Source: Ensifer adhaerens
Lineage (GTDB): Bacteria; Pseudomonadota; Alphaproteobacteria; Rhizobiales; Rhizobiaceae
DNA: 64,000 nucleotides
NCBI RefSeq assembly: GCF_002940685.1
Contig: NZ_PNFP01000028.1
Span: forward strand, 1 to 64,000
Reading direction: 5' to 3'
In this document: positions 19,138 through 28,425 of the stretch, one piece after another
Position numbering within the stretch: position 1 is the first letter of the stretch
How the letters are laid out: each line of letters begins with the position of its first letter
The notes under the pieces: generated by a model
Told to the model about the DNA's origin: nothing
The model's database searches: none
Seen by the model: the letters and a program-made list of their open reading frames with translations, nothing else
Position numbers and translations under genes: made by a program

Positions 19138-21150
19138 TCACGCCGACCAGATCGCGATATCGACCGGGCCGAGCTTGCGGCCGCCGACGTGGAAGGTCGC
19201 GCCGGCCGGTGCCGGGACATCGACGGCCGACTTGCCGTAATTGAAGGCGAAGGCGAGCTTGCCGCGGCGGGTGATGCGCAGATCACCAAGATCCGGAAGC
19301 GTCTCGACCGAGGCCCAGCCGAGGGCATCGCCGATCACCTTGCCGAGGAAGTCACCCCGCGCGGCGGTTGCGAGGTAGCGCGCCTTGTCGTTGCCGACGA
19401 GCGCCGGGGCGCCATTGCGATAGTCGCCCTCGAAGGTCGCAAGCACGGTTTCGTTGGTGCGAACCGTCTCGCGCCAGACACCGGCCGGATAGGTCTCGTT
19501 GCCGTAGAGCACGCTTTCGGCGTGGAATTCCGGCAGCGACTCGACACGGGCGACGCTGACGTCGATCAGCGCGGCGAGCGGACCCGGCGGCAGGCCCTCG
19601 GGGATATGCATGTCCTCCGTCTTGCTGCCGCTGCGCGGTCCGAACAGCACCTTAGCGCCTGACGCGGCGAGCTTTTCGACGAAGGCCTGTTCCGGGATGA
19701 CGAGATCGGGCGCCAGGACGAGCTGGTAGCCGTCAAGGTCCGAATGCTGGCCGATGATGTCGACGTCGACGCCGAAGCGGGCGACGGTCGAATACCAGTC
19801 GAGCGCGATCTGCGAGGCCAGATAGGTGCGGCCCTGCGGTAGCGCCCGCGTCGCCCAGCGCGAGGTGTAGTCGAGCAGGATCGCGACCTTGGCCTTCTCG
19901 CGGCGCTCACCCTTCGGCAGACGCTTCATTTCCTCGGCAACCTGCGCGACTTCGAGATAGCCCTGGTCAGCCTCGCTGTTCGGAAGCAGCAGGCCGGCAT
20001 GGAACTGCTCCTGCGCAAACGGCACCTGGCGCCATCGGAAATAGGAGACCATGTCGACGCCGTGGGCATAGGCGAGCCAGGTCCACAGCCGCACCATGCC
20101 GTCGGCGGGCGACTGGTTGTGCGAGGCCCAGTTTACCGGGCCCGGCTGCTGCTCCATCACCCAGACGCGGCCGTTGCCGACGGCACGGTAGAGATCGTGG
20201 TTGAAGGCCGGCTGGTCGGGATCGCCGACGCGCAGGTAGCGACCCTTGTCTTCCGAGGAGAGGCGGCCGTTGAGCAGCCCGCCCATCGGATAGACGTCCC
20301 AGGAGGCGATATCGATGTCCTCGCCGACCTTGTAATGGTCGAAGTCGGTGTTCTGCGACATGAAGTTGTGCGTCACCGGACGACCCGGCGAGTGCTTGCG
20401 GATGATGTCGACCTGCGCCTTGTTGAAGCTCTTCACCTGGTCGGAGGAGAAGCGGATGTAATCGACGATATGGGTCGGGCTCGGCTCTTCGACGAGGTTG
20501 TTGGGAAGCTCGACCTCATCGAAGCTCAGGTAGTTCATCGCCCAGAAGGCCGTGCCCCAAGCGCGGTTCAGTTCCTCGACCGTGCCATAGCGGGCCTCAA
20601 GCCATTGGCGGAAGGCGCGCAGCGCCTCATCGGAATAGCTGTAGATCGTGTCGTGGTCGCCGTACTCGTTATCGGTCTGCCAAGCATGGACGAAGGCGTT
20701 CTTGCCATAGCGCTCGGCCATGGCTTCGGAAATGCGCGCCGCCTCGATGCGATAACGGCGGCTGGAGAAGCAGTAGTGGCGGCGGGCGCCGAACTTGCGC
20801 ACCACGCCCTTGACGTCGACGGGCAGGATGTCCGGATAGCGATCGATCAGCCACTTCGGCGGTGCGGCGGTCGGCGTTCCCAGAATGACCTTAAGACCGG
20901 CCTTGCCGAGCACCTCGATCGCGTCGTCCAGCCACTCCCAGTGGAATTCGCCCGAGCGGGGCTCGATCTTCGCCCAGGCGAATTCGCCGATGCGCACCCA
21001 GGCAAGACCGAGCTCGACCATACGGCGGGCATCCTCTTCCCATTTTTCGCGCGGCCACTGCTCCGGATAGTAGCAGACGCCGAGTTCCAGCATGTCGGTC
21101 TGCTGCTCTTTGGCGTTGAAGCGGTTCAATCTCGTCAGGGGCATGTGCAC
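19138..21150 (-). CDS. Beta-galactosidase, glycoside hydrolase family 42
   Basis: 670 residues, usual for GH42. The catalytic acid/base E162 is in WQTDNEYGDHD and the nucleophile E333 in WVMEQQPGPVNW. The N-terminal (beta/alpha)8 barrel is followed by the trimerisation and C-terminal beta domains. There is no signal peptide, so it acts in the cytoplasm on imported galactosides or arabinosides. Possible starts are 21150, 21144 or 21093 (MLELGVCYYPEQW, where family similarity begins). It lies behind its own 32-bp palindrome and next to a LacI gene, and belongs to the sugar ABC importer locus upstream. Confidence 0.94.
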   Translation of the reverse strand: MHMPLTRLNRFNAKEQQTDMLELGVCYYPEQWPREKWEEDARRMVELGLAWVRIGEFAWAKIEPRSGEFHWEWLDDAIEVLGKAGLKVILGTPTAAPPKWLIDRYPDILPVDVKGVVRKFGARRHYCFSSRRYRIEAARISEAMAERYGKNAFVHAWQTDNEYGDHDTIYSYSDEALRAFRQWLEARYGTVEELNRAWGTAFWAMNYLSFDEVELPNNLVEEPSPTHIVDYIRFSSDQVKSFNKAQVDIIRKHSPGRPVTHNFMSQNTDFDHYKVGEDIDIASWDVYPMGGLLNGRLSSEDKGRYLRVGDPDQPAFNHDLYRAVGNGRVWVMEQQPGPVNWASHNQSPADGMVRLWTWLAYAHGVDMVSYFRWRQVPFAQEQFHAGLLLPNSEADQGYLEVAQVAEEMKRLPKGERREKAKVAILLDYTSRWATRALPQGRTYLASQIALDWYSTVARFGVDVDIIGQHSDLDGYQLVLAPDLVIPEQAFVEKLAASGAKVLFGPRSGSKTEDMHIPEGLPPGPLAALIDVSVARVESLPEFHAESVLYGNETYPAGVWRETVRTNETVLATFEGDYRNGAPALVGNDKARYLATAARGDFLGKVIGDALGWASVETLPDLGDLRITRRGKLAFAFNYGKSAVDVPAPAGATFHVGGRKLGPVDIAIWSA

Positions 21151-21211
21151 GGGTCCGGTCCTTCGTCATGTCTTACGGTCGGTTGGGTCCGACCTCGGGT
21201 TTTGTCTGTGC

Positions 21212-21243
21212 GCCCTTGAATATAAACGTTTATATTCAAGGGC
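21212..21243. promoter_or_regulatory. 32-bp perfect palindrome, LacI-type operator upstream of GH42 gene
   Basis: The sequence is exactly self-complementary around 21227/21228, with core ATATAAACGTTTATAT and outer arms GCCCTTGA/TCAAGGGC. The AAACGTTT centre with a CpG at the dyad is typical of LacI/GalR operators. It lies between the end of lacI (21277) and the GH42 start (21150) and shares its core with the operator pairs at 28291-28325 and 35766-35802. Confidence 0.8.
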
Positions 21244-21276
21244 ATGAATGGGCGCCCTAAGCGGGCGCGAAGTTCG

Positions 21277-22329
21277 TCAACGGTTCGGGTTCAAGCGGTC
21301 GTCGCAGCGCTCGATCAGGTTCGGCATCAAAAGCGTCTGCAATGCCTCCGGCGGCTCGCCCTCCATGCGCCTGAGGATATAGGCGCCGAGCAGGCTGCTC
21401 GGCTCGCTGATCGGCAGGTAATAGGTGGTGATCGGCGGCGCGAAATACTGGCTGACGTTGAGATCATCGGTGGCGTTGATCACCGCGTCACGGCCATGCA
21501 CAAGTCCGCGCTCGTGAAAGCCCGAGAAGGCACCGAGTGCGGAGGCTTCGTTGGCGCAGATATAGGCGGTCGGCGGGTTGCTGAGCTCCGACATGGTCAA
21601 AACGTTCTCACGGCCGAAAGCCGGCGTCAGACGGCCATGGGCGACGAGCGCCGGATCATAGGGAAGCCCCGCGACATCAAGCGCATGCCTGTAGGCTTCA
21701 AGCCGGGTGATGCCGTAGCTTAAGTCCGAGAGCGGGTTAAGCAGCGCGATGCGGCGATGGCCGCGCTCGGTGAGCCGCGCCATCGACACCCGGATCATCT
21801 GCTCGTTGTCGGCATCGACATAGGCATGCGGCGCATTGTGGATGCTGGTGCCATAGGTGACGAACGGGAAATCGGCTGCCTGCATGGTGCGGATGCGCGG
21901 ATCGTCGGCGCGTGTTCCCGAGATGATGATGCCGTCGGCCTTCTTCAACGAGACGATCTGCTTGATGACCGCCTGGCTTTCCTCGAAATTGCGCACGGCA
22001 TAAAGCGAGACACGATAGGGGCTGTCTTCCAGCGCCCAGGAAATACCGCTGAGCAGCTGGGCGTATTCGACACCTTCCCATTCGTTCTGCTTCGGGCCCG
22101 GCGCAGTCATGATGGCGGCGACCTGATAGGTTTTGCCGGTGCGTAGCTGCACGCCATGCATGTTCAGTTCGTAGCCGACCCGTTCGGCCGCCTCGATCAC
22201 GATCGCGCGCGTTTCCGGGCGGACCTGAGGCGAGTGCTTCAGGGCCTTGGAAACGGTGGCGATGGAAAGCCCCGTCTCCTGCGCGATGGTCTTGATCGTC
22301 GGTCTCTGCATGGCGTCTCGGTTCGTCAC
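21277..22329 (-). CDS. LacI-family transcriptional regulator of the glycan locus
   Basis: 350 residues. The helix-turn-helix and hinge are in PTIKTIAQETGLSIATVSKAL, followed by the sugar-binding-protein-like domain (TYQVAAIMTAPG onward). The start could be 22329 or the Met at 22311. It is paralogous to the LacI protein at 34641-35714, sharing segments such as GVEYxQxLSGIS and PPITTxYxPI. It lies 11 bp after the GH63-like gene and likely represses the importer operon and the GH42 gene through AAACGTTT operators. Inducer unknown. Confidence 0.93.
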   Translation of the reverse strand: MTNRDAMQRPTIKTIAQETGLSIATVSKALKHSPQVRPETRAIVIEAAERVGYELNMHGVQLRTGKTYQVAAIMTAPGPKQNEWEGVEYAQLLSGISWALEDSPYRVSLYAVRNFEESQAVIKQIVSLKKADGIIISGTRADDPRIRTMQAADFPFVTYGTSIHNAPHAYVDADNEQMIRVSMARLTERGHRRIALLNPLSDLSYGITRLEAYRHALDVAGLPYDPALVAHGRLTPAFGRENVLTMSELSNPPTAYICANEASALGAFSGFHERGLVHGRDAVINATDDLNVSQYFAPPITTYYLPISEPSSLLGAYILRRMEGEPPEALQTLLMPNLIERCDDRLNPNR

Positions 22330-22340
22330 GGGTTGCTAGA

Positions 22341-24047
22341 TCACGAAGATTTGGGTCGGCTGAGCGATGCCGCCAGCTGAAGATAGACTGCGGATGTCCA
22401 GGCGAATGCCCGATCGCGAAGGCCCCTCCCCGAGCGCGCGTCGAAGTTTTCGGCCATACCGCTTTTGCTCGCAAGTGAACAGAACTTTTCCGCGACTTTG
22501 CGCGCGAGCTCAATCTTCCCTTGCTGGCGCAGTCCATCCCAGAGAAGCAGCGTCGTCGGCGCCCAGATCGGCCCGCGCCAGTAACCGTCGTCCTCGTAGA
22601 AGGAACTCTTCGGGCTTTCGGTCGCCGGCCCCCATTCGGTGATGAAGCCGCCAGCTACGAGCCGCGCGACAAGCTTCTCGCGCATGTCGGGCGTCAGACG
22701 CGATCCGAGCAGCAGCGGCATGAACTGGATGAGGTTTTCGCCCGGCAGTATCCGCTCCGGGTCCGCAGCGAGCCGGGCGCCAAAGGTCTCGCCGGTCCAG
22801 AGGCGCTCGAAAAGCAGCGCCTGCAGCTCGTCTGCCTTCTGCCGCCACACCGCCTGGCGGTCAGCGTCGTCTTCGAGAAGATCGGCAAGCGTCTCGCAGG
22901 CAAGGATCAGGAAAACGGGCAGATCCGGCGAGATCACCGGGCCGCCTTCGGCAAAGAAGGTGGCGTTGTCCCAGCCGCTATCATTGCCGTGGAAATAGGA
23001 CGGCAGGCTCGCCGCATCCTTACGGCCGTAGGTCAGCCAGTAGTCGACCTGGCGACCGATTGCGTCGCGCAGGTAAGACTTGCGCTCCACTGTGAGGAAG
23101 GACGGATCGGCAGCTGCGATCAGCGACACCGCCCAGCCATGCACCGGCGGCTTGGTGAAGGCGAAGAGCACGTCGCGGTCGTTGATATAGTCCGGCAGCA
23201 GGCCGGAGGCGTCCTGATGGTCGAAGATCGCCGCGAACTGGTCGAAGGCGAGATCCTGATCGAAGGCCGCCACACCGAGCGCGGAGAAGGCGTTGTCCCA
23301 GCTCCAGATGTTGATCATGTGGTTCTTCGACATGTAGATCGCCGGCCGCGTCAGCGCGCCACCAGCAGGAACGCCGTTCGCCCAGAGCAGGTAACTTGCG
23401 AGACGATGTGCATCGTCCTGGCCTTCCACACCCTTCGGAACACGTGCGTGCCATTCGCCGAATTCGGCCGCCGCATCCGAAAGCGCCTCGGCGAACCGGC
23501 CGGGCCGATCAGCAGGCGGCACGGTGCGGAAAAAATCGACATTGCCCTCGAAAATGTCCGCACCCGAAAAGGCGAAGGACACGTCTTCGGAATGGTCGCG
23601 CTGCCAGGCGCCAGCGACCTTCAGGTCACCAGTGATCGCCCGCGGGATGAATTTGACGTTTTCGACCGCGGCCACCAGGCAATCCTCGCCGCTTGGCATG
23701 CGGTAGACATAGTCGTAGCGCGAGCCCTCGAGATGGAAGCGCACGCCGGCCCGTTTGCCTGCGATGTACAGCCTTTCGCCGTCGCCAATGACGAAGCTCA
23801 CCTCGCCCTCGCCGATGCGAGCATCGAGCCGTTCCGGGGAAAGCACGAGCACAGGCGTCACGCTCGCGCCCTCAGCATCGAAAAACTCGACGCGGCAGAG
23901 ACGACCGAGTGACGGCCGCTCATCGCCGCCGGCGACATGGCGGAGATAAAGCGCACGCTCGCCGTCACGGCCGGGCACCCGCATCATCGAGAGCGTCAGG
24001 AAACGGCCCCTGCGGCTGAAGGGGACAAATTCGATATCGAACAGCAT
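22341..24047 (-). CDS. GH63-like (alpha/alpha)6-barrel glycoside hydrolase
   Basis: 568 residues without a signal peptide. The signature segments IWSWDNAFSALG, NDSGWDNATFFAEGG and DGYWRGPIWAPTTLLLWDGL are characteristic of GH63 / MGH1-like glycosidases (YgjK and mannosylglycerate hydrolase relatives). An N-terminal beta-sandwich-like region of about 200 residues precedes the barrel. It probably hydrolyses alpha-linked gluco- or mannosides in the cytoplasm after import. It lies 4 bp downstream of the second sugar permease gene and upstream of lacI, so it is part of the importer operon. Exact substrate is not deducible. Confidence 0.85.
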   Translation of the reverse strand: MLFDIEFVPFSRRGRFLTLSMMRVPGRDGERALYLRHVAGGDERPSLGRLCRVEFFDAEGASVTPVLVLSPERLDARIGEGEVSFVIGDGERLYIAGKRAGVRFHLEGSRYDYVYRMPSGEDCLVAAVENVKFIPRAITGDLKVAGAWQRDHSEDVSFAFSGADIFEGNVDFFRTVPPADRPGRFAEALSDAAAEFGEWHARVPKGVEGQDDAHRLASYLLWANGVPAGGALTRPAIYMSKNHMINIWSWDNAFSALGVAAFDQDLAFDQFAAIFDHQDASGLLPDYINDRDVLFAFTKPPVHGWAVSLIAAADPSFLTVERKSYLRDAIGRQVDYWLTYGRKDAASLPSYFHGNDSGWDNATFFAEGGPVISPDLPVFLILACETLADLLEDDADRQAVWRQKADELQALLFERLWTGETFGARLAADPERILPGENLIQFMPLLLGSRLTPDMREKLVARLVAGGFITEWGPATESPKSSFYEDDGYWRGPIWAPTTLLLWDGLRQQGKIELARKVAEKFCSLASKSGMAENFDARSGRGLRDRAFAWTSAVYLQLAASLSRPKSS

Positions 24048-24051
24048 GCCG

Positions 24052-24864
24052 TTATCCCTTCACCGACGAGCCGACGGCGCCATCCATGATGTAGCGCTGG
24101 GCGACGAAGAAGAGGGCGAGCGGCGGCAGGCAGAGGATCACCGTGATCGCGGCGATCGAGGTCACGTCCACCTCGTGCAGGCCCTTGAACATCGAGAGGC
24201 CGAGCGTCAGCGTGTACTTCGACTGGTCGTTGAGGAAGATCAGCGGTCCGAGATAGTCGTTCCAGGCGTTCATGAAGTGGAAGGTACCGACCAGCACCAG
24301 TGCCGGCATCATCAGCGGCAGATGGATGCGCCAGTAGATGTCGAAGGCGTTGGCGCCGTCCATGCGGGCTGCCTCGTCGATCTCCATCGGCACGGTCATG
24401 ATGTACTGGCGCAAAAGGAAGACGAAGAAGGCGTCGGCGAAATAGGCAGGTACGATCAGCGGCTTCAGCGTATTGATCCAGCCGAGCAGGTTGAACTCCA
24501 TGTAGAGCGGGATCATCTTCACGTCCCACGGGATCATCATGGTGGCGAGCAGCAGGATGAACAGCGGGTCGCGACCGGGGAAGCGGAAGCGGGCAAAGCC
24601 ATAGGCGACCAGCGACGAGGAAATCAGCTGGCCGATGGTCGACAACACCACCACGATCAGCGAGTTGGTGAGGTAGGTGCCAAAGGGCTGCTTGTTCCAG
24701 GCGGCGGCGAAATTCTCCCAGTGCCATTCCGACGGCCAGAACACCGGCGGGAATTGGTAAAGCTCGGCCGAGCTTTTGACCGCCGTCATGAAGGTCCAGT
24801 AGAACGGCGCGATGAACAGCGCCGACAGCAGGATCAGCGCGGAATAGAGCAGCGTCTTACGCAT
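24052..24864 (-). CDS. Sugar ABC transporter permease, MalG type
   Basis: 270 residues starting MRKTLLYSALILLSAL, preferred over a Met 15 bases earlier because GGAG lies 6 bases upstream. Six membrane segments are visible, and the EAA loop reads EIDEAARMDGANAFDIYWRI. It pairs with the MalF-type permease encoded by the overlapping upstream gene (24857). Carbohydrate uptake transporter-1 family; substrate probably an oligosaccharide cleaved by the GH63-like and GH42 enzymes. Confidence 0.93.
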   Translation of the reverse strand: MRKTLLYSALILLSALFIAPFYWTFMTAVKSSAELYQFPPVFWPSEWHWENFAAAWNKQPFGTYLTNSLIVVVLSTIGQLISSSLVAYGFARFRFPGRDPLFILLLATMMIPWDVKMIPLYMEFNLLGWINTLKPLIVPAYFADAFFVFLLRQYIMTVPMEIDEAARMDGANAFDIYWRIHLPLMMPALVLVGTFHFMNAWNDYLGPLIFLNDQSKYTLTLGLSMFKGLHEVDVTSIAAITVILCLPPLALFFVAQRYIMDGAVGSSVKG

Positions 24865-25813
24865 TGCGGTCTCCATCATTCTCGCGGACTTCGCCTTCGT
24901 AATAGACCCAGGCGGCCGACCAGCGCATGACGCCGAGGCTGAGCAGAAGCACGATGATGAACATCACCCAGGAGCCGGCGGCGGCGTAACCCATGTCGAA
25001 ATACTTGAAGGCGTTGTCGTAGATATACATGGCGAAGAAATAGGTGGAGCCGAGCGGTCCGCCCTTGGTCAGAAGCAGAGCGATCGTCAGCTGCTGGAAG
25101 GCAGAGATGATCGATGTGATGAAGGTAAAGAGCAGCATCGGGCCAAGCATCGGCAGCGTGATGAACACCATCTGCGCCCAGCCGGGAACGCCCGAGACGG
25201 TCGCCGCCTCATAGAGCTCCTTCGGGATGGCTTTCAGACCGGTCAAGAGGATCAGCATCGTGCCGCCAAGACCCCAGAGGCTGGCGATGATGATCGCGAC
25301 GATCGCAAGGTTCGGGTCGCCGAGCCAGTTCGGCCCGTCGATGCCGACGAAGGACAGCATGAAGTTCAAAAGGCCGTATTCACGGCTGTAGATCCAGCTC
25401 CAGATCGTCACAAGGGCGACACCGGAGATGACGCTCGGCAGGTAGAAGGCGGTGCGGAAGAAGCCGCTGGCAAACGTGATGTGGTGCAGCATCAGTGCCA
25501 GGAGGAACGACATGACGATGTTGAACGGCACGTAGATCGCCGCAAACTTCACCGTGATCCAGAGGCTTTCCCAGAACTGCGGGTCCTCGAACAGCATGGA
25601 ACGGTAGTTTTCGAGCCCGACGAACGTGCGTTCGCCGACGACCGGCCAGTCATAGAAGCTCATCGTCAACGAGAAGACGAGCGGGCCGAGCGTGAAGAAC
25701 AGGAACCCGAGGATCCACGGGGAGATGAACAGATAGGGTGCTGCATAGCGCGCGATGGCGGAGCGCTTGCGCCTTGCCACCTTTGGCTCTGCACCGGCAT
25801 AGGTCATATCCAT
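24857..25813 (-). CDS. Sugar ABC transporter permease, MalF type
   Basis: 318 residues with the first membrane segment YLFISPWILGFLFFTLGPLV and five more. The EAA loop is PKELYEAATVSGVPGWAQMV. The layout, with a long periplasmic loop after segment one, is typical of the MalF/UgpA branch. Located 19 bp after the binding-protein gene and overlapping the MalG-type gene. Together with the ATPase encoded at the head of the operon it forms the importer. Confidence 0.93.
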   Translation of the reverse strand: MDMTYAGAEPKVARRKRSAIARYAAPYLFISPWILGFLFFTLGPLVFSLTMSFYDWPVVGERTFVGLENYRSMLFEDPQFWESLWITVKFAAIYVPFNIVMSFLLALMLHHITFASGFFRTAFYLPSVISGVALVTIWSWIYSREYGLLNFMLSFVGIDGPNWLGDPNLAIVAIIIASLWGLGGTMLILLTGLKAIPKELYEAATVSGVPGWAQMVFITLPMLGPMLLFTFITSIISAFQQLTIALLLTKGGPLGSTYFFAMYIYDNAFKYFDMGYAAAGSWVMFIIVLLLSLGVMRWSAAWVYYEGEVRENDGDRNA

Positions 25814-25832
25814 CTCCCCGTACTCCCTATTC

Positions 25833-27062
25833 TTACTTGATCAGCCGCTTGGAGCGGTTGACCGCATCGTCGAGATGCTGCTTGGCATTGCCCTGGTCGA
25901 TCATCGTCGCCTCGATCGCGCGGGCGAGATTGTCCTGGACCTTGCCCCAATTGGCGTTCTTCAGAAACGCGTGGGTCTCGGTGTTGGAGGTCGCCAGAAT
26001 GTCGAAGAAGGGCTTGTAGATCGGGTCCTTGGTCATGCCCTTTTCTTCAGCAACGCTCGTGCGCACCGGCAGGTCGTTGACGCGCATGGCGACGGCTTCC
26101 GGCGAGGAGAAGAACTTGACGAATTCCCAGGCGAGATCCGGATGGGCCGCATCCTTGGCGATCGAGATCGCCGAGACGCCGAGTGCCGAGTGGGCGGTCT
26201 TGTCGCCGAACTTCGGCAGTGGTGCTACGCCATACTTGATGCCGGATGCGTCGATGCCCGACTTCGACCACATGGCGCTCTGGAACATGGCGATCTTGCC
26301 GCCCTTGAACAGCGTGCTGCCGGTCGTGTCGTCGCCGAGGTTCAGCGTGATCGCTTCCTGTTTCTTGGCCATGTCGCCGAACATGTCGAGCACCTGCGCT
26401 GCCGCGTCGCTGTTCATGTAGCCGTCGATCTTCTTGCCGTCGTCGGAAATGTACTTCGTGCCGTTCGACCAGAGGAACTGCTCGAAGTCATAGGGGTCCG
26501 GCTTGGCGTCGACGGCAAAGCCATAGACCTTGTTCGGCTCGTCGCGGAACTTGGCGGCCTTGGCGCGCAGGTCGTCCCAGGTCCAGCCGTCATTTGGTTC
26601 CTCGACACCGGCCTTGGCGAACATGTCCTTGTTGTAGAAAACCACCTGGGTGGTGAAGCCCGAGGGCATGCCGTAGGTCTTGCCCTCGACACGGACCGTG
26701 TTCATCAGGCCCTTCGGGAAATCGTCCGGCTTGATCTCGGCCGCGTCCTTGGCGATCAGGTCGTCGAGCGGCTTCAGCGACGTGTAATATTGCGGAAAGT
26801 TCCACATATACATGACGTCAGGCGGGTTGCCGGCGCCGAAGGCCGCGATCAGCTTCTGATCGTATCCATCTGCGTAAGGTTCGACCTGGACCTTCACGCC
26901 CGGATGCTTTTCCTCGAATTTCTTGGCGATTTCCTGCTGGATCGCCAAGCTTTCGTCCGTATCCCAGGTCGCAAAGCGCAAGGTCTCTTCTGCGCGAGCC
27001 GTTGCGGTTCCGGCGATCGCCAGAACCATCAGCGAGCCGATGATCGACTTCCTGTTGAGCAT
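25833..27062 (-). CDS. Sugar ABC transporter substrate-binding protein
   Basis: 409 residues. A Sec signal MLNRKSIIGSLMVLAIAG ends with an Ala-x-Ala site near residue 23 (TARA). The mature protein begins EETLRFATWDTDESL, typical of family 1 solute-binding proteins for oligosaccharides. The start is decided by AGGAGGAGAAAC before the ATG; a longer frame reaching 27182 enters the ATPase gene out of frame. It is periplasmic and delivers ligand to the MalFG-type permeases encoded downstream. Confidence 0.94.
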   Translation of the reverse strand: MLNRKSIIGSLMVLAIAGTATARAEETLRFATWDTDESLAIQQEIAKKFEEKHPGVKVQVEPYADGYDQKLIAAFGAGNPPDVMYMWNFPQYYTSLKPLDDLIAKDAAEIKPDDFPKGLMNTVRVEGKTYGMPSGFTTQVVFYNKDMFAKAGVEEPNDGWTWDDLRAKAAKFRDEPNKVYGFAVDAKPDPYDFEQFLWSNGTKYISDDGKKIDGYMNSDAAAQVLDMFGDMAKKQEAITLNLGDDTTGSTLFKGGKIAMFQSAMWSKSGIDASGIKYGVAPLPKFGDKTAHSALGVSAISIAKDAAHPDLAWEFVKFFSSPEAVAMRVNDLPVRTSVAEEKGMTKDPIYKPFFDILATSNTETHAFLKNANWGKVQDNLARAIEATMIDQGNAKQHLDDAVNRSKRLIK

Positions 27063-27082
27063 GTTTCTCCTCCTCGTTCGGG

Positions 27083-28231
<1,149 letters not shown>

Positions 28232-28290
28232 CGGGCCCTCCCTGCCGGCGGAGCGCTGCAATAGGGCCAAAGGCTCAAAAACAGCACCAA

Positions 28291-28325
28291 GTTAAACGTT
28301 TATATGCACGATAAAAACGTTTAAC
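28291..28325. promoter_or_regulatory. Paired LacI-type operators (21-bp spacing) upstream of sugar importer operon
   Basis: TAAACGTTTA at 28293-28302 and AAACGTTT at 28315-28322 have dyad centres exactly 21 bp apart (28297.5 and 28318.5), two helical turns, so both would face the same side of the DNA. The outer ends GTTAAACGTTT and AAACGTTTAAC are also inverted repeats of each other. It is located 60 bp before the ATPase start and probably bound by the LacI protein encoded in the same operon. Confidence 0.75.
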
Positions 28326-28387
28326 TTTCTTGTAAAGGGAAAAATCGCGTCGATCAGATTTTGCTGTTGAAGGCGATGCCCGACAGC

Positions 28388-28415
28388 AAAACGGCCACCA
28401 AATGGCGGCCGTTTT
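28388..28415 (-). terminator. Rho-independent terminator after the kinase/M23/PLP-enzyme fusion gene
   Basis: The stem AAAACGGCC (28388-28396) pairs with GGCCGTTTT (28407-28415) around a 10-nt loop that can itself pair in part. Read on the minus strand it ends in TTTT, 10 bp past the stop codon at 28426. It closes the 35714-28426 operon. Confidence 0.85.
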
Positions 28416-28425
28416 CGCTTTTGCT

